Source: Allodiplogaster sudhausi (Eukaryota; Nematoda; Chromadorea; Rhabditida; Diplogasteridae). From it: 64,000 bases of DNA. Made by a program: the position numbers and the translations under genes. Below, piece after piece: positions 10,703 to 21,667 of this stretch (positions are counted from its first letter, which is position 1; every line of letters starts with the position of its first letter). The notes beneath the pieces were generated by a model. That model saw only the letters and a program-made list of their open reading frames with translations, made no database searches and was not told where the DNA came from. Location: the NCBI GenBank assembly GCA_945643635.1, contig CALZFC010000248.1:528501-592500 (forward strand), written 5' to 3'.

Positions 10703-12187
10703 ATGTCTTCTGACAATGAGGCAACATTGCCAGCAGGTTAAATCACTAACGTATTTAAAAAAAATTAAATCCTTATTCAACTCTCATATTTTTAAATAAT
10801 ATATTTTTAAATGAAGTTCTGGATATTTATTCTTCAATATGTTATTACTAATATTAACTCTTTCAGTAAATGACATCGCTGGAAAACTGCCAGAAGGATA
10901 CATCGTTCGTCAAGCAACAACGGAAGATTCTCAAGTGCTTTGCCGACAGCTGCGAGAAGAGTTTATCAACGACGAACCACTCAATTTGGTTCTTTCTCTA
11001 TTTCTCTCTTTCTCTTTCCATCTCTTACACTATCGCTTTCTCTTCTTTTTCAACTTATCTCTCTACATTTCTCTCATTCTCTCTTCATCTCTCTCTTTTC
11101 TCTCTCTCTCTCGCTCTATTTCTCTCTCTTTCCCTCTCCGTGCTCGGTTCTCTCCTTTGTCAAATCGCTCTCGCTCTCTGCTTTCTCTCATTCTTTCGTA
11201 CTCTCTCTCCATTGAATGAGCCTTGAGGCAATCGGAATAACTGCGGATATCGTTGCTGAGCCTCACCGCCGTGCCGTGGAGGAGTACACACGCAACCCGC
11301 ACAGTGTCATTGTCATCGAGAGGAGTACTAATCAAGTGGGTTTCGAGGGGTTTTTAAAGTGGCAGAGTTGGTTGTTTTGTTTTTTCCTGTCTCTCCTATT
11401 GCCAATTATTGTTCAGTAAGTATGTCCTTCTAAAGATAGCCGGAGTCCGGTTGATGAGTGAGTGGCTTCGAAGCGAAGAGCAGCCGTCTCTCGATTGGAC
11501 GCAATTCCCCCCAAAGAGACAATTGCTTGGTTTGTTGCAACGCCTGCGATTATAACAAGTATTTTACCTCATTGAATCTCTTTGCATCATTGGATCACTA
11601 TTTGTTAAATGATAAAAGAATTCCAGGAACTCTACTCACTCTCCTCAAATCGCGCTTTTGGGAACTTGCATCAGCCGATATCGAAAAGGTGCAGTGAAGG
11701 AATCGACAAAGAAAAAATCGACTGCCAAGAAAGATTTTTTTGTTCGAGCAACTTTCTTTCTTTTTATTTATAGAAATTAGTGACTGAATTTCTTTTCTAG
11801 TTAATAATTAAGTGTATTGCCAGGTGCTTCTCCTCGGAGTGATCTACCTTACGAAGCAGCATCAGCGACGGGGAATAGCACGCGCACTCGTGCGAGACTT
11901 GCAGCAGATCAACGAGGCTAGAGAGATGTATTTTCAGTTACCTTAATTAAATTTAATCTTTTTCTATAATTAGTTATGTTTTATTTGACTGTCCAATTCT
12001 ACAGAAGAGAGAAGGCTACTCGGGCATCGCCGTGGAGGCTTCGTCCTTCGGTAATCAGCGCTTGCTCACATCAGAAGGCTACGAGACCATGGATAAAGTC
12101 GCCCCGAATGACTTCGTCGCCCGCTTCGGTCTTCCGCCCCTTGAATACAAGGAAGTAGCCATGCTGCTCATGTACAAATCATTCTAA
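10703..12187 (+). CDS. GNAT-family N-acetyltransferase (arylalkylamine NAT-like)
   Basis: Seven exons (10,703-10,736; 10,867-10,988; 11,228-11,335; 11,436-11,529; 11,627-11,688; 11,824-11,927; 12,010-12,187) join with consistent phases into 233 codons. The start is the first ATG (MSSDNEATLPAVNDIAGKLP) and the split valine codon confirms the first junction. The N-terminal strand is YIVRQATTEDSQVLCRQLRE. The acetyl-CoA-binding motif A is in exon 6: LLLGVIYLTKQHQRRGIARA, with the QxxRGIA loop that grips the pyrophosphate. The C-terminal part carries the EGYSGIAVEASSFGNQRLLT strand and NQRLLxxEGYE, typical of nematode and insect arylalkylamine acetyltransferases. It would transfer acetyl groups from acetyl-CoA to an amine in the cytosol; the substrate is unknown. 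The acceptors of exons 3 and 7 lack strong pyrimidine tracts and were chosen by reading frame. Confidence 0.85.
10981..11215. repeat. CT-rich intronic tract
   Basis: A nearly pure pyrimidine stretch (ctctct with tttc interruptions) fills intron 2 of the acetyltransferase gene. Confidence 0.85.
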
Positions 12188-12902
12188 ACATCGACGATAT
12201 AAAGAAAAGTTCTGCTAGTAGAGAGCACCACTTTCATCGTATTGTAGCTGTAGAATAATTTATCTCAGCACATCTCTGCAACTCGTATATTAAATATCTA
12301 GTCATCGCTCCTTTAAGAAATGTTCAACCATTGCAATGTTTTCTGCGCAAATGATGAATAGGTGATTCGTTGAGGTCAATTCCATCGAACATTCAAAACC
12401 AGTTTTTGCTCCATACTTGTCACATGGCACTGGAAATTTCTTATTATAATTCCAAAATTTAATTTCAAAATGATGGCCTCTTAAGTACCATGGAGATCGA
12501 TATGAACTCTGATCCTGACAATGAGAGCATTGAGAGGACTTGAAATGTTATAAAGATCAAAACTCTAATGACTGCCTTATCTTGACATTCCACATCAGAA
12601 AAAGAAATCGAATTCGATGCGATGGTTCGTTGCTCGCTGCGTCGTGTCTTCCGGGCAAATAATTTACATGAATTTTGTCAGCTCATAAAAGCGATCACTT
12701 CGATGATTTTGGTACGCTAACACTTAATTGAAAGTGTGGAAAAAGCCGAAGTTCTGTCTCCCCCCCCCTCTCTCTCTCTTTCTCGTCTCTCTGTCAGAAT
12801 AAAGATAAGAAGCGTTGTGATATCAAGCAGCCTGCTATAGATTCACTCTTGTTTTAACGAGCTTACTTTGTGATTGGCGAGCGTCTAGACTGATGAAATT
12901 CT
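12188..12902. other. Intergenic, no supported gene
   Basis: AT-rich sequence with a C8-CT run at about 12,760-12,795. I see no coding signal or structured RNA. Confidence 0.5.
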
Positions 12903-13915
12903 CACATTAAGAGAGGATGTCAGTAAGACTCGAGCAGGGCTCTATTATGACCTGCCCTAGGAATTTTTTGTCGAATTTGTTGACGAAAATTGAGTACCAT
13001 ATGCAGCTCGACATGGCGAACAAATCTGGCTATATTTCAAACCTGAAAAAAATTTTCCGTGCGAGACCCGGTCCATTTACCTTATAACTTTCATTGCTCA
13101 TAACTTGCTTCAAACTTTTTATTAGACAACCATCGAGCTATCATTGGATAGCTGATTGGACAGGCTTTAAGTTTCATGTTGATGATATTTTCATAAAAAT
13201 TGATTTTGACCCTAAAATACGGCCCTAAATATTTTCGAAGGCAGTTTTTTTGCGAAATTAAAACGTTTGGGGCCCTATTTTAGGGCTAAATGTAATTTTC
13301 TATAAATGGTAAACTAGATAACAATAATTCCCATTCAATTTGCATTCGAATGATATAGCTTCTTTTCTGAGGCGCTCAGAAATGAGAACCTAAACCCGGA
13401 AAGTTTGAAAGTTCCATTGGTGGCATCAGTTTTCACTGGATCACGTTCTAGCGCAATGCAGCCTGAGTCCGAGACGCTTAATTCTTATGAAAGAGACATA
13501 TGTTGTAGCAAGTTTCAAGTACTTTCAGAATATATAGGAGCGGTTGTGGGAAATGAAGGTAAAATGCATAATTTCGCAAAAAACTGCCTTCGAAAATATT
13601 TAGGGCCTTTTTTTAGGGTCAAAATCAATTTTTATGAAAATATCGTCAACATGAAACTTAAAGCCTGTCCAATCAGCTATCCAATGATAGCTCGATGGTT
13701 GTCTAATAAAAAGTTTGAAGCGAGTTATGAGCAATGAAAGTTATAAGGTAAATGGACCGGGTCTCGCAGGGAAATTTTTTTCAGGTTTGAAATATAGCCA
13801 GATTTGTTTGCCATGTCGAGCTGTATATGGTACTCAATTTTCGTCAACAAATTCGACAAAAAATTCCTAGGGCAGGCCTTGATCGAATGGTACTGACATG
13901 CTCTCTTAACATCTT
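12903..13915. mobile_element. Foldback / long inverted-repeat element, about 1 kb
   Basis: Two long arms are reverse complements of each other: about 12,903-13,255 and 13,570-13,915. The outer ends match as ttaagagagNatgtcagta on both sides and the inner parts match for about 300 bases at high identity (for example cctagggcagg at 13,868 against cctgccctagg at 12,951). A central segment of about 310 bases separates them. Open frames in the arms are not shared with any known protein and read through on both strands, so I treat them as non-coding. This is the architecture of a non-autonomous foldback transposon; no target duplication is obvious. Confidence 0.85.
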
Positions 13916-14204
13916 TATCTCTGTGTACGAGAGCAGCGATGCATGAGTAGATCTGGAATTGGACATCAATTTTGAAGAAGATGTATGAAAGCAATGCTAC
14001 ATGAAACCGCAACTCAAGATGAGACTATTCAGATTCTCAATGAAAACACATTGCTGGATGTGCGATGTTTTCCATTTACACGCATCAAATTAGCACTGCA
14101 ATTTTGTCAACACTCAAGGTCACTATTACATAATTAGAAGCTCGTGTGGTAAACGGTTGTTCAAGCCAATATAGACGTCATGAATACCAATTTCCCATAG
14201 ATTC

Positions 14205-14335
14205 ACTTTCTTTTTCTCTCTATCTCTGTCTCTCTATTTCTCTCTCTCTGTCTCTCTGTCTCTCTGTCTCTCTGTCTCTCTGTCTCTCTGTCTCTCTCTC
14301 TGTCTCTCTGTCCCTCTGTCTCTCTCTGTCCTCTC
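14205..14335. repeat. (CT)n and (CTCTGT)n microsatellite
   Basis: CT repeats with regularly spaced G substitutions form ctctgt units. Confidence 0.9.
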
Positions 14336-15173
14336 ATGCAGAGCTGAGTTCGAAAGGTAGAGTGAGAGATGAAGAGAGGGAGAGAGAGAAAATACACTTG
14401 AATTGAGGTTAATCTTATCTGCGGTGTACTACATTCTAGTTTCGGGACCTAGCTGTTTGGTCTCTTAAGACCATTTTGTTTCTGCTAGCCTCTTTCTTAA
14501 TCGTATGAAAAGCAATACTAATCTTCCTTTTCTACCACAGACAAAAGTCTTAAAACTACAATCTATTTTGTGTGATATGAAGTCTCTCGGTTCAGCTGTT
14601 GTGAGAGATTGAGAGAGAATGAGGTTAAGAGATGTACACAAAGGGAGAATGGGTGAGGAAGACAGAAGCTAGTCAGATAAAGGGAGAATGTGGAAATCAA
14701 GATGATCCTTGAGCGTGCATATTATCGAGCAAAACATGTCTCACCGTTTCAATCTCCTGCAATAAAAAGTTGCACACACTGTTGAGTCCAACAACTGGCC
14801 GTACACCCGACGTCGTCAATTTGAGAATTCTTGAAGTGGTAACTGTGAACCATATTCATAGGTTTCGAAGGAAGCTGTTTTTACTTTTTACCGTTTTTAC
14901 TCGTTTTCAAATAGAATGCTAATATCGGTGCTAATAATTATTTGATTTATATCACCTTGTACTTTCTCTCTTCCTCTCATATCTGCCTGTCTATCTCGGT
15001 ATTTTCTTGTCTCTTTATCTCTCACTGTATCGGTTTCTCCGTCTCCTTCAAGGTATTTCTCGCGTCTGACTCACTCTTATCAATTCTTTTCATCTTCCTT
15101 CAGCTTCTCCACAGCCGACGAAGCGCTCTGTCGATTCCTCGTCCACACATTCAGTCACACGCACGTTGTTAGT

Positions 15174-15245
15174 CTCTGATAAGGATCCGATGATCGCTCT
15201 GGAAGAGAATGGCACAAGAAAAGTGCATCCTAGTGGGTATAAAAG
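15174..15245 (+). promoter_or_regulatory. GATA site plus TATA box upstream of saposin-like gene 2
   Basis: CTCTGATAAGG at about 15,174 is followed about 60 bases later by GGGTATAAAAGCTCC at about 15,234, then the conserved segment cagtgtccaagcca shared with gene 3. Probable transcription starts lie about 30 bases past the TATA box. Confidence 0.65.
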
Positions 15246-15513
15246 CTCCAGCCAGTGTCCAAGCCATATTCAGTGCAAATCCTTCCCTTGTAATGAAAAC
15301 CGTTCATTCATCTGGTCCCATCTCACTTTTTCATCCCAATGAGTTCAAAGAGCCACTTCTCGGTATTTCAATTGTCTTTCAAGCTCTTCCTTTCATGCAT
15401 GAGCTACGATGCATAAGTTTTCTTTCCTATCAGCCGCAACTATAATATATGATCTAATACACATCCACAAGTATCGCTGTATCTACCGTATCCCTGTGTC
15501 TCTCAGTTTCATC

Positions 15514-16241
15514 ATGATGCGCACCTTCCTCGCCCTTGCCGCCCTCGTCGCAGTCGCTTCCTCGCTCGCTCTGCCCGTCCAGAAGAAGGCCTACATTGGC
15601 GACATATTCACCTCGGAGCAGGTGAATACGGTATTCAGTGGAAGCGTCACGGGACCCGAAGATAGCACTTTTTAAATCTATTCTTGTGCTGTATTCAATT
15701 GTAGTTTATTCCAGAAGAACGGCTTCCTCTGCCCCTACTGTGAGAGCTTCATTGGGGAGCTCGTTAAGGATATCGAGAAAGGCGAGCCCAATATTGAAAA
15801 GGTGATTTCTAAATATTTCTCTCTCTATCTTCCTCTTTATCTATCTCTCTTTCTCTGTCCCTCTAGATCTCTGTCCCTCAATATATTATTCTAAGCTGAA
15901 AATTACAAACTCCTCCTCTGCTCAGATAGCCAACGAGCTTTGCGAGAAGATCTTCGGCCAATTCGCCATGGTCTGCGTAGCCCTCATTGACACGGTAGGG
16001 AAGGGAACGGAGCACTTTCTTTCTACGCCTACAGAATTCTAACCACAAATATTCAATTCCCCTTTTCTCCTATTGTTGGATAATCGTATTTAGAAGAAAT
16101 ACAGTGTGAAGTAGCATAAAACCGTTAGAATTAGTTAGGTTATATTGAATGATTTTGTTTCAGCAACTCGAAAACATTCTCGAATGGGCGCAGGCTCACG
16201 AGGATGCCCATGGAATGTGCGTGAAGCTCCATCTCTGCTAA
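15514..16241 (+). CDS. Saposin-B domain secreted protein, copy 2
   Basis: Exons 15,514-15,621; 15,715-15,801; 15,926-15,994 and 16,164-16,241 join in phase 0 to 113 residues. Signal peptide: MMRTFLALAALVAVASSLAL. The mature domain has six cysteines: LCPYC in exon 2, ELCEKIFGQFAMVC in exon 3 and GMCVKLHLC in exon 4. It is the tandem sister of the gene at 19.9 kb. The usual CENLID of exon 3 is changed to CVALID here. The role is inferred as a membrane-interacting, saposin/amoebapore-like secreted protein. An in-frame second ATG three bases downstream is an equally possible start. Confidence 0.93.
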
Positions 16242-16479
16242 GCAGATATTATTCCGTTTCTCTATCGTTCTCTCAAACACACACACACTCTGTCTCTCTC
16301 GCTCTATCGCGCTCTCTCTCACTCTCACAATATCTCCCTTTCTCTCTCTCTTCCCTCATTTCCCGATGCATTTCCCGATCACGTCTATTTACTTCTCCAA
16401 AGGATATTGTCGCAATTCGTGTACAGTTTGCAGGATAAAGGGTGTAAATGCCATTCATGAACTTGTTTGCTACAGGAGT

Positions 16480-17770
16480 GAATACGAAGCGAATGTAAAA
16501 AAAAACTCTATCGAAAAAGAAAGAAATTGATACTTGTAGCGCACGAAATAACCGTGCACAAAGTCAATTGTCGTGCGGGCTGCCGGACACATTAATGTGC
16601 ATAGCTTATATGTTGTTCACCGTTGATATCCCAACAAAAGCTTTTTTAAACTTTCATGATTTCAGTCGTTAAATTCCATTTTCACAAGTCTCCTGAAAAA
16701 AAATCTACACTAAATCATACAGACTTGACGGGAAATAAAAAAAATTATATTTCGAACCAGTGGCAAAAGGTAGAGAAAATATTAATGAAATTGAGTGAAG
16801 AGGTATCAATTGAATAGGCACATTAAATGGGATACAAAAGGCGAGAGTACCTGGACCAATGATTTTAATTTAAAAAAAAAGAATAAAGCCATTCGCGACG
16901 AAAGATCACAAAAAATTAGATGAAAACTTTTTCCATCTTCCAATTGGGTGAAATCATTTGAACGCTTGCTTGAGAGCCGGATAAAAGTAGACTTCCGCCA
17001 ACTCAATCCTCTAAATTGCACAAGAGGGGTTCTAGTTAACATGTCCTCGAAGACATTGTAATCGTTGAGTTTGTCTGCGGCCGAAAGTGTCATGGCGGTT
17101 ATCAGCACTTTCTTGAAGCTTTCAAACAACTTTTCATTCGAATTTAGGTTTAAAAACCTTAACATATAAATAAAAACCTTAACATATAAATAATGACGAT
17201 TGGTTCTAGATTTTCTTTAAGAAAATGAATATAATTTTTTTAAGTAGTATTAATTCTAAAATAATTTCGATTTTACAAAAATCTGAGAAAACCAACCAAT
17301 GTTATTTCAACTTTCAAAAGTGACTCACCACAATCGATCTACCCCTTCAGTCTCGCAATCTCAGGAGAATTGAAAAGGTAACCAAAGTGTTCATGGCATC
17401 GCCTCGTAAAAACTTCCCAATTTTCTTTCCCTTCACAGAAATGTTAATGTTTTTTTTCCCTCCAGACTATCCAAACCAGTTGAAGTCTCTTCTTCGCTCT
17501 TCTCTTATCTCCGTCGAAGCGCAGATTGAAGATGCATTCGAAAGGCACTGCAGTTAATGCAACTGAATTCTCCTTTCATATATTTTTACGTTCAATTCGT
17601 CCTTGTAATGTACTTATACTATCTTCATTGCTTGCTCTGCCCCAAAAACATTCGATGCATCCGGAAACAAAATGACGATGGTATGCACAACGCTGCATAT
17701 GAGAACTATGCTGGAATTTTGTAGAAGAATAAGTGACGCAGGAAATGTTATATAGAATGACATCTGCTCA
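16480..17770. other. Spacer between the two duplication units
   Basis: Mostly AT-rich sequence. A minus-strand open stretch at 16,806-17,165 (for example SSRMALFFFFKLKSLVQVLS) has no recognisable domain and is probably chance. A 20-base direct repeat (ccttaacatataaataa) occurs around 17,158-17,190. Confidence 0.4.
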
Positions 17771-18112
17771 AATGAAGGCTGTTCAGATTCTCAATGGAGG
17801 CTCATTGCTAGATGTGCGATGTTCTCCTTTTATAGATAATGCATGTAGCAAATTAGCACTGCAATGTTGCAAACACTCGACGTCATTCTTATATAAATAA
17901 TTGGAAGCATTTCTGATCAACGGGAGCTGAAGGCCTGATTAGAAGTGTCGCGTCATCAAAAACAATTTGTGCCTCGCCCTTTCCCATAGATTAACTTTAT
18001 AGTTTATTCTCTCATTCTCTCTCTCCACTATTTCTTTCTCACGCTCTCTCTCTCTCTCTCTCTCGCTCTACTCTCATGCACATCTGACTATCGAAAGAGA
18101 ACAGAAAGAGAT

Positions 18113-18147
<35 letters not shown>

Positions 18148-18904
18148 ATACACTTGAATCAGGATGATCCAGGCTCCAGTCTACCCATCTGATGTCCCAG
18201 AGAATAACTGCTATGTACATACTACATGTAAACTAGTGTCAGTCTCCAAGAAGTTTGGTCTGTTCATAACTTTCTGTTTTTGCTAGCCCCTTTCGTAATC
18301 TAATGAAATGCAATACTAATCTTCCCGGTCTGCTTTGGACAATAGGCCTTAAACTTCAATCGATTTTTGTGATATAACGTCTCAGTTCTGGTATCATGAG
18401 AGAGTGAGAGGGAATGAGACTAATTGATGGATACAGAGCGATTATAGATGAGGGAAAGAGGCAGTCAGATACAGGGTGAATGAAGAAATCAAGAGGATTA
18501 TATTATTATGAACGTATTATCGACCAAGAATATTCTCTCCACAATGAGCACCGCAGTCATTTCGATCTCTTGATGGAACGGGCAACTTTCAGCTTTGCCA
18601 TCGCCATAAAGCGGTCGACACAAAAGATATCAGTTTCGATGCGAGAAAGAAGGAGAAGCAAAGGACAAGCGATAGTCCTGATCAAAGTTTCGAATGCATT
18701 CTACGATGCTCTCTCCCTCCTGCAATCAAAAGTTGCACACACGATTGAATGCAGCAATTAGCTGTACAAAGACCTAAACTTGCTAGACAACGTCTATTCT
18801 AACAATAAGAAATGTTACTGGGACAAATTTGATCGACGAACGACTTTCAAGATAAATGGCAAAGTTCAGCAATCGCATTGTGGAAGACAAAGACAATACA
18901 AAGG

Positions 18905-19140
18905 GTACAAAGTTAGCCGGAATCAAGGCTGGGCCTGCCGGTGGTCACCAGTGACGGCTTCCAATTAGGCGCTTTCCCTAGGGAGCCAACCCATACTCCA
19001 GGGGCAGTACTCTTCGTAGCATGCTACTTCCACTTGCGCCATCCCCGGAGGGTAGCAGGGGTGGAAACCCCCGGGCGGGAGTTTCTCGGGATCCTTGCGT
19101 GCTAGCTCCAGTCACTTGGCTGAGCTACCTGCCCGCACAA
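18905..19140 (-). mobile_element. tRNA-derived SINE-like insert (candidate)
   Basis: On the minus strand the segment begins near 19,137 with GCAGGTAGCTCAGCCAAGTG, which resembles a tRNA 5' end with an A box (TAGCTCAGCCAAGTG). It is followed by a GGATCCCGAG segment where a weak B box could lie, then a GC-rich body with cccccgggcggg. It differs in composition from the flanks and is absent from the duplicate unit A. It does not fold as a canonical tRNA by eye, so it is called SINE-like and not a tRNA gene. Confidence 0.45.
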
Positions 19141-19556
19141 TGATATCCATATATAATATAATATTCTTCATATATGCATTTATATATTTGTAGTTCAAAT
19201 GATCATACTGAATGGTTATGAAAGAAACGGTTTTTGTCATCGCCGTTTTTTTTATCTCGCATTGTAATGGAATGCACAAGTCGGCGCTCATGATCATGTG
19301 ATTTATGTCAGCTTTTCCTTTCTCTTTTTCCTTTCCCGTCTATTCAATCTATCTCGGTCTTTTAGTCTCTGCGTTGTCTCTCTCTCTCTCACACACACAA
19401 ACAATGTCTCTGCTTTTTCGTCTCTCTCTGTCTCTTCTCCCTTATCTATTCTTTTCCTCCTACACCAGCTTCTTCACAGCGTAACGGATTAAGCCCTCTG
19501 CCGATTCCTCGTCCACTCCTTGACATTTATGAGTCAATGCAGCAGAGCACGTTGTT

Positions 19557-19640
19557 AGTCCCTGATAAGTAACCTAGGATCACTCTGGAAGATAATGTCA
19601 AAAGCGCCAATACAAAGTACATGGACATGTGTATATATGC
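19557..19640 (+). promoter_or_regulatory. GATA site plus TATA-like box upstream of saposin-like gene 3
   Basis: CCCTGATAAGT at about 19,558 is followed about 70 bases later by GTGTATATATGCTCC at about 19,629 and the cagtgtccaagcca segment shared with gene 2. Confidence 0.65.
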
Positions 19641-19892
19641 TCCGGCCAGTGTCCAAGCCACACTCTCAGTGATTGGTACATTCCCCCCGCTAACGATTAG
19701 CGTCCTTCGTATTCGCTCATCTCATTTTCTCATCCCAAATAGTTCAAAGAGTCACAGCTTTCTCTCATGCTCTTGTTTTCATGCACGAGTTGGAATACAT
19801 TGGTATCCCTACCAGTATCACTTGAATACTACTTGTACCTAATATACAAATATAGCTGTACTTACCGTATCCCTGTGTCTCTCAGTTTCATC

Positions 19893-20177
19893 ATGATGCG
19901 CACCTTCCTCGCCCTTGCCGCCCTCGTCGCAGTCGCTTCCTCGCTCGCTCTGCCCGCCCAGAAGAAGGCCTACATTGGTGACATCTTCACCTCGCAGGTG
20001 AATACAGTATTCCAGAAAGACGTTATTGGACCCGAAACTCGTTCTTTGCTATGTATTCCTGTAATTGTATAATGCAGTTTATTGCAGAAGAACGGCTTCC
20101 TCTGCCCCTACTGCGAGAGCTTCATCGGAGAGCTCGTCAAGGATATTGAGAGCGGCGAACCCGACATTGAAAAGGTG

Positions 20178-20224
<47 letters not shown>

Positions 20225-20683
20225 TTTCTATCTATCAATCTCTATTCCTTTTCTCCATATCATTTTAACATTGAGACAATATTCTTCTGAATTCAATGTT
20301 GAATATTTCAATTTCTTTCCCTGCTCAGAAGGCCAACGAGCTTTGCGAGAAGTTCTTCGGCCAATTCGCCATGATCTGCGAGAATCTCATTGACACGGTA
20401 GGGGATGGAACCATCAATAATAATTACCAACATCAACCATACTATATTCGCCTCCAGGATTTTTGCTTCAACAATGCATTGAATTTTCCCTTATTATTTT
20501 TCCCTTATACATATGTACATGCATATATGTAGCTATAATTCTGTAAATATTCTCCGCGAAATAAAAAAATGGAGTTAAACAAAAATTCAATTTCTTTTAT
20601 TTCAGCAACTCGAAAACATTCTCCACTGGGCGCAGGCTCACGAGGATGCTCATGGTATGTGCGTGAAGCTCCATCTCTGCTAA
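19893..20683 (+). CDS. Saposin-B domain secreted protein, copy 3
   Basis: Exons 19,893-19,997; 20,088-20,174; 20,329-20,397 and 20,606-20,683, all phase 0, give 112 residues. It is nearly identical to copy 2 in the signal peptide (MMRTFLALAALVAVASSLAL) and exon 4, but exon 1 is one codon shorter, ending FTSQ instead of FTSEQ. The six-cysteine pattern is intact: LCPYC, ELCEKFFGQFAMIC, GMCVKLHLC. A (CT)n tract of about 55 bases begins immediately after the exon 2 donor. A recent tandem duplicate; a secreted, membrane-active role is inferred from the family. Confidence 0.93.
20175..20240. repeat. (CT)n microsatellite in intron 2 of saposin-like gene 3
   Basis: The CT run starts within ten bases of the GT donor. 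The orthologous intron of copy 2 has only a shorter, degenerate CT stretch. Confidence 0.9.
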
Positions 20684-20860
20684 GCAGATATTATTCCGTT
20701 TCTCTATCGTTCTCTCTCTCACTATTTCTCACTCTCTCTGCCCTCCTTCATTTCACGCTGCTGACTCGTGAAGCATGTAGTTCACGTCTATTTACTTCTA
20801 CAAAGGAAGTAGTCGCGTGTTCATATACAGTTGACTGAATAAAGTGGATAAAGGCCATTC

Positions 20861-21667
20861 ATGACTTTTTTTCCGCTACAAGCAGTTCCGGCAGTACTCC
20901 AAACAGAGCAGTGATCACTTTGAGCTAGAGGAGTAAATACGAAATGACATCAGAAAAGAAAGTTATTAGAATATGAATCGATGAATTAATGCAATCAATA
21001 GGCTATCTTTATTTTATTTTTTAACGATCAAGAACTCTCGAGTGCCGATTATTCGTCCGTAGAAAATGCCGATTATGCATCGATAGAAAATTTAAGGATG
21101 CAATTATCTTTTTGAACGATGGAAAGTGAGGTGTGGGAAATAGTGAGGAGATAATGATTCAGTGGTAGATACAATGATAATAATAAGAGCGCGAGAGCCA
21201 GAAGAAGGAATAATCGGCCATTTGTCGCCTCTCTTGATTTTGTGATTAACAAGGATATGAAATATAACCTCATTCCATATTCCTGCCAGTAGTCTTGCAA
21301 ACTTGAGTTCAGCAGAACTCACTGTTTACGATATCGTGGTAACGATGGTATTGATCCGTCTAAGGAAAGCACGTTTCAACAGTTTTCTCGCAGTTTCGAA
21401 AGCATCGTACTCTTAGTGCACGATGAAGTGATATGGAGCGATTTCGCAGGAGTGAGGTTCAGTTTCACTTCTTTTCCCACTCACGAGTGGTTGCCTCGCC
21501 ACAACTTCTTACCTTCCGTTGGTTCTACTAAATCGCTTTTGCTTTTGTTGTTGATATCATCGACATTTAATATCTCCTGTAGTTTGTGAAAAAATAAATA
21601 AATATAATAATTGATTAATGAGTAAATATATAAGATAAGACTTAATAAATCCAAGAATAAATTGCAG
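20861..21667. other. Intergenic, upstream of the BAR-like gene
   Basis: No gene was recognised. A first exon of the BAR-like gene could lie here, but I cannot locate it. Confidence 0.4.

Larger units (their letters stand above)
14015..16480 (+). repeat. Tandem segmental duplication, unit A
   Basis: This block is similar to 17,770-20,860 in the same order and orientation. Shared landmarks are cagattctcaatg plus atgtgcgatgttt (14,030; 17,788), the CT tract, the cagtgtccaagcca promoter segment and the complete saposin-like gene. Unit A carries saposin-like gene 2. Confidence 0.85.
17770..20860 (+). repeat. Tandem segmental duplication, unit B
   Basis: This block is homologous to unit A at 14,015-16,480 and carries saposin-like gene 3. 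It is longer mainly because of a SINE-like insert near 18.9-19.14 kb that is missing from unit A. Confidence 0.85.

Noticed and set aside
13405..14012. Opposing 110- and 95-residue open frames
   Set aside because: They lie in the arm of the 12.9-13.9 kb foldback and mirror each other, as expected from a palindromic non-coding repeat.
19085..19140. Functional tRNA gene on the minus strand
   Set aside because: An A-box-like segment is present but the anticodon and T stems do not pair and the B box is poor, so it is listed as a SINE-like candidate.
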